Assembly: GCF_022965805.1 (NCBI RefSeq)
Contig: NC_133104.1
Coordinates: forward strand, 26,098,069-26,162,068
Direction: 5' to 3'
Length of the DNA: 64,000 nucleotides
Source: Primulina eburnea
Lineage: Eukaryota; Streptophyta; Magnoliopsida; Lamiales; Gesneriaceae
The notes beneath the pieces were generated by a model. That model worked only from the letters and a program-made list of their open reading frames with translations, did no database searches and had not been told where the DNA came from. Shown piece by piece: positions 57,937 through 64,000 of the stretch. Position 1 is the stretch's first letter, and every line of letters begins with the position of its first letter. A program made the translations under genes and the position numbers.

Positions 57937-59500
57937 TGTTGGATCTCGGTTTCTACATGTCCAAACGCAGCGGAAGTTTAAAATTTTTATTTTATTTTGA
58001 AAAACAAAATAACTTTTGGACACTCGTATGGTTTTCATGAATCAAACATAGGGTGTTAGAATTATACCTTTGGTGATTAAATCACTTGACACCAACTACT
58101 CCGGTATAAGCGGATGTAGCTCTTGTTGTAAATCCCTTCGAACTTTCTTCAAATCTCCGAATTAGGTCCACGACCAAATTATTTGTTCCTCTTCTAACTT
58201 GCACTAGAAAGTATATTTGCGAAGAGATTGAACACACAAAATTTTTTGTTCAAAACCTTTTGAGAGTACAATGAATGGAAGAGCCGAAAAATATATATTC
58301 TTCTTTTTTTCTTTCGGATGCCCTTTTCATTAATGAGAATCAAATTCTCCTTTTTATTTCTAATATTTAATTTACTTAATTAATTAACTTAATTAAGTCA
58401 ATAAAATATTCTAAAATTATTGCATATTGTAAAATCTGAAAGAAAGAATATCAATTCCTTGAAACTCTCGTGAATCACAATTGGCAAAATGGAGGCTAGG
58501 TCAATCTATATATTTCTCTCACAAACAATAATCTTGACCTAAATTCAATAATATAATTAACCTTAATGAGCTTAATTAATTAATTGGGCTAGTCCAACTA
58601 GTTTAATTAATTAATCAAAGTCCATTAATAACTTTAATTATTTAATATGTTGGACTTGTACTCCTACAAGCCCATTAAATATACTCTCATTATATTTAAT
58701 TTAATAATTAATAAACTCAACTTTTGAGTTTAATAAATTAAATTAATTATAAATTCAACATTTCAATTTATTATATAAATTGTAAATTCAACTCCTTGAG
58801 TTTTATCACCTCCAAAATTTAATATTTAATAAACCCAACATTTGAGTTTAATAAATTAAATTATCAAATTTTATAAATTCAACTCTTTGAATTTATTCTC
58901 TCCAAATTTTATAAATTGATAAATTCAACCACTTGAATTTACTATCTCATAAATTCAACTCCTTGAATTTATTTTTCTCAAAATTTATTTATCATAAATT
59001 CAACTCCTTGAATTTACTATATCATAATATAAATTCAACTCCTTGAATTTATTTTCTCAACGGGAACAAACAATCCAGTACTCGTGTGACCCTCAATGGT
59101 TCAGGGATACAACTAGTCGTGGGTTCACAACTCTTTGTGATTCAGGACATAATCCTTTATTCGGGCTTACCCTAGTTAGCCCCATTCTTTCATCAACACC
59201 TTGATTAAGAATGTCAGAACTCATTTCTGATTGCACCCATCGGATCATGGTAAGAGCGTCTAGTAGCATCGCCCCATGATCCCCTAGGTATCACTGATAG
59301 TGCCTACAAGAACCAGTCGATTATGATTAACGTACAGTACGGTCCCTTCATCTCATATATCCCGATCGAATCTGCAACCATTGGTTCATCGAGGGTTGCA
59401 TATTAATTCGATAACTATGTGATAACTATAATAGTGGCATTGCGTGTACTATTGGAGAACTCCTTCTCCAACGTACATCTCATACTCTGGCCAGAGATTC
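57937..59500 (-). mobile_element. LTR F, 5' LTR of the copia element
   Basis: Begins TGTTGGATCTCGG next to the PBS and runs to at least 59500 (GGCCAGAGATTC), where a family A LTR interrupts it near its far end. A TATA-like AATATATATTTTTC lies on the minus strand near 58288-58300. AT-rich palindromes lie at 58690-59065. No gene. Confidence 0.75.
58690..59065. repeat. AT-rich palindrome array, motif AAATTCAA-TTGAATTT
   Basis: About nine copies of a hairpin with arms ATAAATTCAA and TTGAATTTAT around four to five bases (CTCC, CTCT, CCAC). Variants with AAACTCAAC and TTTGAGTTTA lie at the left end. It is on the 5' side of the LTR's TATA-like box. Confidence 0.9.
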
Positions 59501-60890
59501 TGTAATGCCCGAAATTTAATCATTATAATCAGACGTTGATTATTGACATGATTGAGGTTATAAGAACTCAAATGACGAGGCCGGGCGTCGTGGCATGGTT
59601 AGCCAAGAATTTGGACAGAACCTTCGGCGCTCGAGCGGTAGAAAAAGACCGCCCGAGCGCCAATGCATCGCAAATTGATCTTTGGACAGAACGTGTGGCG
59701 CCCGAGCGGTAGAAATTGACCGCTCGAGCGCCAGGGAATTGTAAGATAAGTAACTGGGCAGAAGGTTCGGCGCCCGGGCGGTAATTCTTGACCGCCCGAG
59801 CGCCACCTGGAAATCATGAAGTGCGCCACTTGCTTTCATGCATGTCATAGATGTATATATATATATATACACACATGCAAATCCTTCAGAATATTCAGAA
59901 GGAAATCGAGAAGTTGGGGAAAGGCTTCGTTCTTGAGTTTTGGAAATTAAGTACGAGAAATCCGTCCGTCAGATTTTGAATCTGACTTCGGTACCGTGTT
60001 TCTAGCAACGACAGCTACAACTGGACGTAAGTTTTGTTACGTTTAGACAAGATTTGAATTTATGATATTGTCAGAACTGAATATGAATCAGATATGATGT
60101 TTCTACGACCGTAGATATCGTATAATTGAAGTCAGACTGAAGAACAGATTGTTTATGTATTTGTTATGATTTTTGGAGTCGATTTGACTGAGATTTCATA
60201 TCAGAATTGTATTGTTATGCCGTCGAAACATCAGTTGATTAGATTGATCAGATTCAGTAATGATTTAGATTTCATCGTGATATCGTTGATATGAATCAGA
60301 TTGTATATTGTTCAAATATTGATCAGATTATGTACTGAGTTGAGTATTGATCAGAACAGATTGTGAATTGAGTTATTAATTGATACAGTGTATTCGATAT
60401 TGTCATTTCAGATTGGATATGGACATATTTGAATACAAGTCATCGTCTTCGTCAGACAGGGACAACAAAGGTATAATTCATGTGATATTCGGGAAGACAC
60501 AACTCAAATAAGATCTTATTTGAGTTTCCCAGCAAAAATCACATACTAGCTTTATTGTTTATATTATGCTTTGTTTACAGATTGTTATACATTGCATTTT
60601 AAGATATTTATGCTTTGTTTACAGATTGTTATACATTGCATTTGAGATAGGAAAGTTTGACAGATAGTCAGACTTCTAGACGTTCGGTGTATCGTTACAT
60701 AGGAGCAGACACCCTCCTATTGTAGATTATTCGATACAGATATGACCGAAGTCTAGGAATAAGACGTACGTCACCCCGATTGGGAGGGTAGGTGACAGAC
60801 AGTGACGTCTTATTCACCCCGGGATCCCTAGAGTTATAGTTGAGTCGAGTCTAGACATGATTTGACTAGAACTGCTGTTGCGACTTTGAT
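59501..60890 (+). mobile_element. LTR family A, 5' part
   Basis: Starts TGTAATGCCCG and contains the array 59625-59803, a TATATATATATATATAC run at 59851-59870 and the block CCGGGATCCCTAGA near 60820. It is interrupted at 60890 by LTR H. The rest lies outside the window. Confidence 0.85.
59625..59803. repeat. Inverted-repeat array, motif GCGCCCGAGCGGT
   Basis: Three arm pairs: GGCGCTCGAGCGGT with ACCGCCCGAGCGCC near 59627, a second near 59697, a third near 59769. Same motif as 994-1205 and 18717-18841. Confidence 0.9.
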
Positions 60891-61298
60891 TGTTGCACTC
60901 CCAAGAGCAGGTTGTCCTCACAAGTAGTATAATTCGGTGAGTCCGAATATCGTATCCACAGGGAAGCTAAGGTAATTACAAGTCCACTACAATGTCTTTT
61001 TGTTATTGTTTTTGTTTTTGTTTCTTTTTTAATTTTAATTGTTTGAATCTTTAATGGGTAAATTTTAATTGTTCAAATTTTAATTTAAGTAGTTGAGATT
61101 AAAGGATCCACTCTTGGTATTTTAATAAAGTTGACATTAACAAACAATATTGAAATCCACTTAATAAAATGGTTCCAATATATTAAATAATCATCTTTAT
61201 ATTATGTTATAAATTACTATCTCATAAATATATAATATATACCAAAACTTATAAATGTGGTCAAGTATTTATTGTGCTATATATATATTTATAAACAC

Positions 61299-61580
61299 TA
61301 AATCAAGGTTCCCACTTTAAATGGTTGGTAAAACCAAACTAACATTTAAATGGTACCAAGAAAATATTATTATGATATATTTATATATAGTAAATCAAGG
61401 AATCCAAATTAAATGGTTGGTAAAACCAAACTAACATTTAAATGGTTCCAAGAATTTAATATTATAATATATTTATATATAATAAATCAAGGCATCCACT
61501 TTAAATGGTTGGTAATACCAAACTAACATTTAAATGGTTCCAAGAATTTAGTGTAACATATAGCAACAATAAATCAAAAC
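61299..61580 (+). repeat. 92-bp tandem repeat, three copies
   Basis: TAAATCAAGG starts at 61299, 61391 and 61483, exactly 92 bp apart. A fourth, partial start is at 61570. Each unit contains AAATGGTTGGTAAAACCAAA, an imperfect palindrome. Confidence 0.95.
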
Positions 61581-61892
61581 TCCCACTTATTAGTAGGGTA
61601 TAAAAATGCTTAAAGTAATAAATATAACATAAACAATAAATAATGATTAAATAATATAAAACATAGATTCTTACCTTTTAATAACCTTATTATCATGCCA
61701 AGAGTTTCACCTTATCATCTCAATTTTAGGAAGTTAGCTATTCATTATTCAAAGTGTAAAACTTTGAATATGAAATTAACATGCTAATTATATTTAAATG
61801 AAGCAATAAAAGAAAAATATAGAGAGAAATATTATGAACTCAAAGGTTTGTTCATAGAATGAGGGATATCTCAATACATTACAATGCACCCC

Positions 61893-61900
61893 TATTTATA
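61893..61900 (-). promoter_or_regulatory. TATA box of LTR H
   Basis: Minus-strand GGCTATAAATAGGGGTGC, a textbook plant TATA context in the middle of the LTR. Confidence 0.7.
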
Positions 61901-62614
61901 GCCAAATTTGGGGAGACAACCACAAATAAAATACTATTTTTTACACATAAGTCTTCATTGGTGTTCCAAGAAATTAATATTATATTACACATCACTTTTG
62001 AAAATCTTCTTCTTCGAATTTGCTTCTTCACATAAAATGAAACATGTGGATAATGGATTCGTGGATATATGATGATAGATATTAGGGCCAATCTCCGTCC
62101 GGCCCGAGGAAACCTTTGCCAAGTCCTAGTAGTCCCCCTAAATGGTGGTTCGAAAGGTTGCCCTATTCGGGAATCTCCGGATCTATGCTTATTTTCAACT
62201 CCCCGAAGCAAAATTGAGTTGTCTAGTTGTGGTATTTTTTTCAGAATATTTGACCAAGTAATTTGAAAGATATCGTCAAAATACTAGATCATGCTAAAAC
62301 TGCCACTCCTTTGGTAACTTTAATTGTTGCTTAATTTGATCCCACTTGTGAGAAGATTTTTATCTCATGCTTGCCAACAATATTGTAGATCTTATAATCT
62401 TCTACAGGTCCAAGAATCATCTTAATCCCATTTGCAACGCCAAGGTTATTCTTGTTTTATCGAACCTGTAAAGTAAAAACTTATAATTACACAACAACTT
62501 ATATTTTATACAATTTATTATAAAACATATAATATTTAAACATTTAATAAAACAAAAACTATATATTTATATTATAAAATATTTAATTAATGTACAATTT
62601 TTATGTTTATCACA

Positions 62615-63851
62615 CCTCCCTACCAGCTTATTGCTAGTCCCTAGCAATTTAAGCGTTAATAGCAATACAAAACATATTGATTAATTTAAATAGAAATGTA
62701 ATCAGAACTATCTAAGTATTTAAATTAAATTTGAAAACTGTCAAAGTTATATCAAGATCATCATAATTATAATTTATGAAATAATTTGAGATGATTAATT
62801 CAAAGCTTATTTCAGGTAGTTAAATGTACACGGCCTTCAGAAATTCCTAGTAAGAGTCTCAACTCCATATCCTCACAGGTTAATAAATGTTTCAATTTAT
62901 GGCAACGATTTCTCTCATGGAGTTGGAATACAGATAAATGCTCAGAAAAATGGTTTACAGAATGCAGACAGAAAAACGAGCCAAACTAATCAAAAGATAG
63001 GAAATCCATTGATTTAAAATCCAGTTGTTCTTATTATATATATTTTTTTCCTGATTTTTTTTTTTTTACATCATGGAATCAAACTAAGTTTATGCTTCTT
63101 GACCACATATTTATTTAATTTGTACAATGTATTTCTCTCTCTCTTTCCTTTTTTTTTATTTGTATTTTTATGAGAGAAAAATGGGTCGCAGCATATAACT
63201 TAAATTACATAAATCTTCAACATCTTTCTTTCTTTTTTTTTTCTTCGCTTTTTTTTTTCAGGAAATATCAAATTTTTTTTTTCAAAATAAGAACTCAAGA
63301 TCTAAACAATTGATAGCCTCTCCGATGATCAATAAAAGCTCGCAAGCTGTTTTCTCAATCCTCTCCACTCACTCACAAAATATGTGTGAGTTCAAAAATT
63401 TTAGGCACTCTTATAAGGTATATCTTGGGCCATATACTTTAATACCTAATTTTATCACAATGGTTAATCACTCAAAAAGATTTCATAAATCATATTTTTA
63501 TATTGATCAGAATATTAAAAATGACCTTTTTTCAAATAAAAATTTAAACATTCTTAAATAGATTAATGCATGTTCTAATTTAAATCTTTCAAATATGTAA
63601 TGTATGACATTTTTGCAAAAATTACTAAGGTACAAACAATAAACATGGTTTTATTTTAAAATAATATTTAATTTTTTTTTAAAATTTGTTTTTTTTTTTT
63701 AAAAATGTGTTCTCCTCCCAATCAGAATATGACATTGTCCCTAATGTCAATATAGCTATTAATAAAGAGTACATAATGAAAGAGATATCACCTGGAATTT
63801 TATTGAAGATAACAAACTGAAACAAATGCAAGCCAATCCACGACTTTTGAA
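62615..63851 (-). mobile_element. 3' internal non-coding region of element H, with polypurine tract
   Basis: On the minus strand AAGCTGGTAGGGAGG (62615-62629) precedes the LTR start TGTGATAAAC. Further right, minus-strand TTAGGGACAATGTC near 63735-63748 resembles the conserved phrase found 3' of pol in Athila-type elements. AT-rich with several T runs; the ORF at 63310-63561 shows no motif. Confidence 0.6.
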
Positions 63852-64000
63852 TCAATGATCCAACTTCCTTTTCTTACTGCTTGATTGCGACCAATTGATC
63901 TTTGTTATCATCGGATCAGGCTTATGAACAAAAGCTTCCAAATCATCAATTAATTGATCGGCAGTCAAAGCACAAATGAGCATCCGTCGTGAATTTTCTG
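63852..64000 (-). CDS. C-terminal end of an unrecognised ORF of element H
   Basis: Open for 49 codons from the window edge to TGA at 63854-63852: MLICALTADQLIDDLEAF, HKPDPMITKINWSQ, ending in SSSKKRKLDH, a basic nuclear-localisation-like tail. About 1.2 kb upstream of the polypurine tract. It could be the end of pol or of an extra ORF. I do not recognise it, and the gene lies outside the window. Confidence 0.45.
   Translation of the reverse strand, partial: ENSRRMLICALTADQLIDDLEAFVHKPDPMITKINWSQSSSKKRKLDH

Larger units (their letters stand above)
60891..62614 (-). mobile_element. 3' LTR of an Athila-like element H (1724 bp)
   Basis: TG at 60891 (TGTTGCACTCCC) and CA at 62614 (GTTTATCACA). 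On the minus strand a canonical CTATAAATAGGGG promoter lies at 61893-61900, and a polypurine tract is to the right. The left flank is TTGAT (60886-60890). It has 92-bp tandem repeats at 61299-61580. ORFs at 61879-62266 are not recognisable. Confidence 0.8.

Overview
The window looks like a retrotransposon-dense, probably heterochromatic, stretch of a flowering-plant nuclear genome. The evidence is the set of angiosperm element types: Ty3/gypsy chromoviruses (Tekay/Del-like), the Athila and Tat lineages, Ty1/copia, a Cassandra-type TRIM carrying a 5S rRNA domain, and a non-autonomous CACTA transposon. A eudicot is likely; the protein wording of the chromovirus in 34.9-40.1 kb reminds me of Lamiales elements, but this is only an impression. 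I found no convincing host gene, no tRNA and no bacterial-type signal. LTR families are labelled A to H here only for convenience.

Layout. 1-17 kb is a deep nest. A minus-strand element E (LTR 7639-8513 plus 10442-10906, 3' internal part 10907-11921) was entered by a minus-strand family A element (5' LTR 5845-7638, gag to 4970). That was entered by a small minus-strand gag-only element G (5' LTR 4281-4969). G was entered by a plus-strand A element (pol tail and 3' LTR 508-2613), whose pol was entered by another E-type LTR (1-507). A solo A LTR (8514-10441, target duplication TAGGC) splits the E LTR. E's internal part is followed by a rearranged Tat element (11922-17058): two LTRs in inverted orientation around an integrase tail, a 31-bp tandem array and an intact three-exon antisense gene.

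17-23 kb is a minus-strand Athila (protease/RT, gag, PBS, 5' LTR) split by a family B LTR. 23-42.7 kb is a plus-strand chromovirus C, entered in its gag by a 10-kb element D (24903-34961, target duplication CCCTC). D itself holds a CACTA element (duplication AGG) and a solo A LTR (duplication AAATG). C also has a possible intron and a Cassandra solo LTR. 42.7-59.5 kb is a minus-strand copia element (RNase H/RT, integrase, gag, a long leader, PBS, LTR F), split by a solo B LTR, an E LTR, a truncated A LTR and the 5' half of another A element. 59.5-64 kb is an A LTR entered by an Athila-like element H.

Most interesting signal. Nearly every LTR family carries its own array of short palindromes on the 5' side of the presumed promoter, within otherwise AT-rich LTRs. 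The arrays behave as exchangeable cassettes: copies of one family carry unrelated motifs, and unrelated families carry the same motif (A-variant with B-variant; G with Athila). Second is the antisense, TATA-led, spliced and fully open 526-codon gene in the Tat element.

Boundaries given to the base rest on target duplications or clear LTR ends; others are approximate and marked so. No alignment or database search was run. Family names rest on recognising protein motifs.
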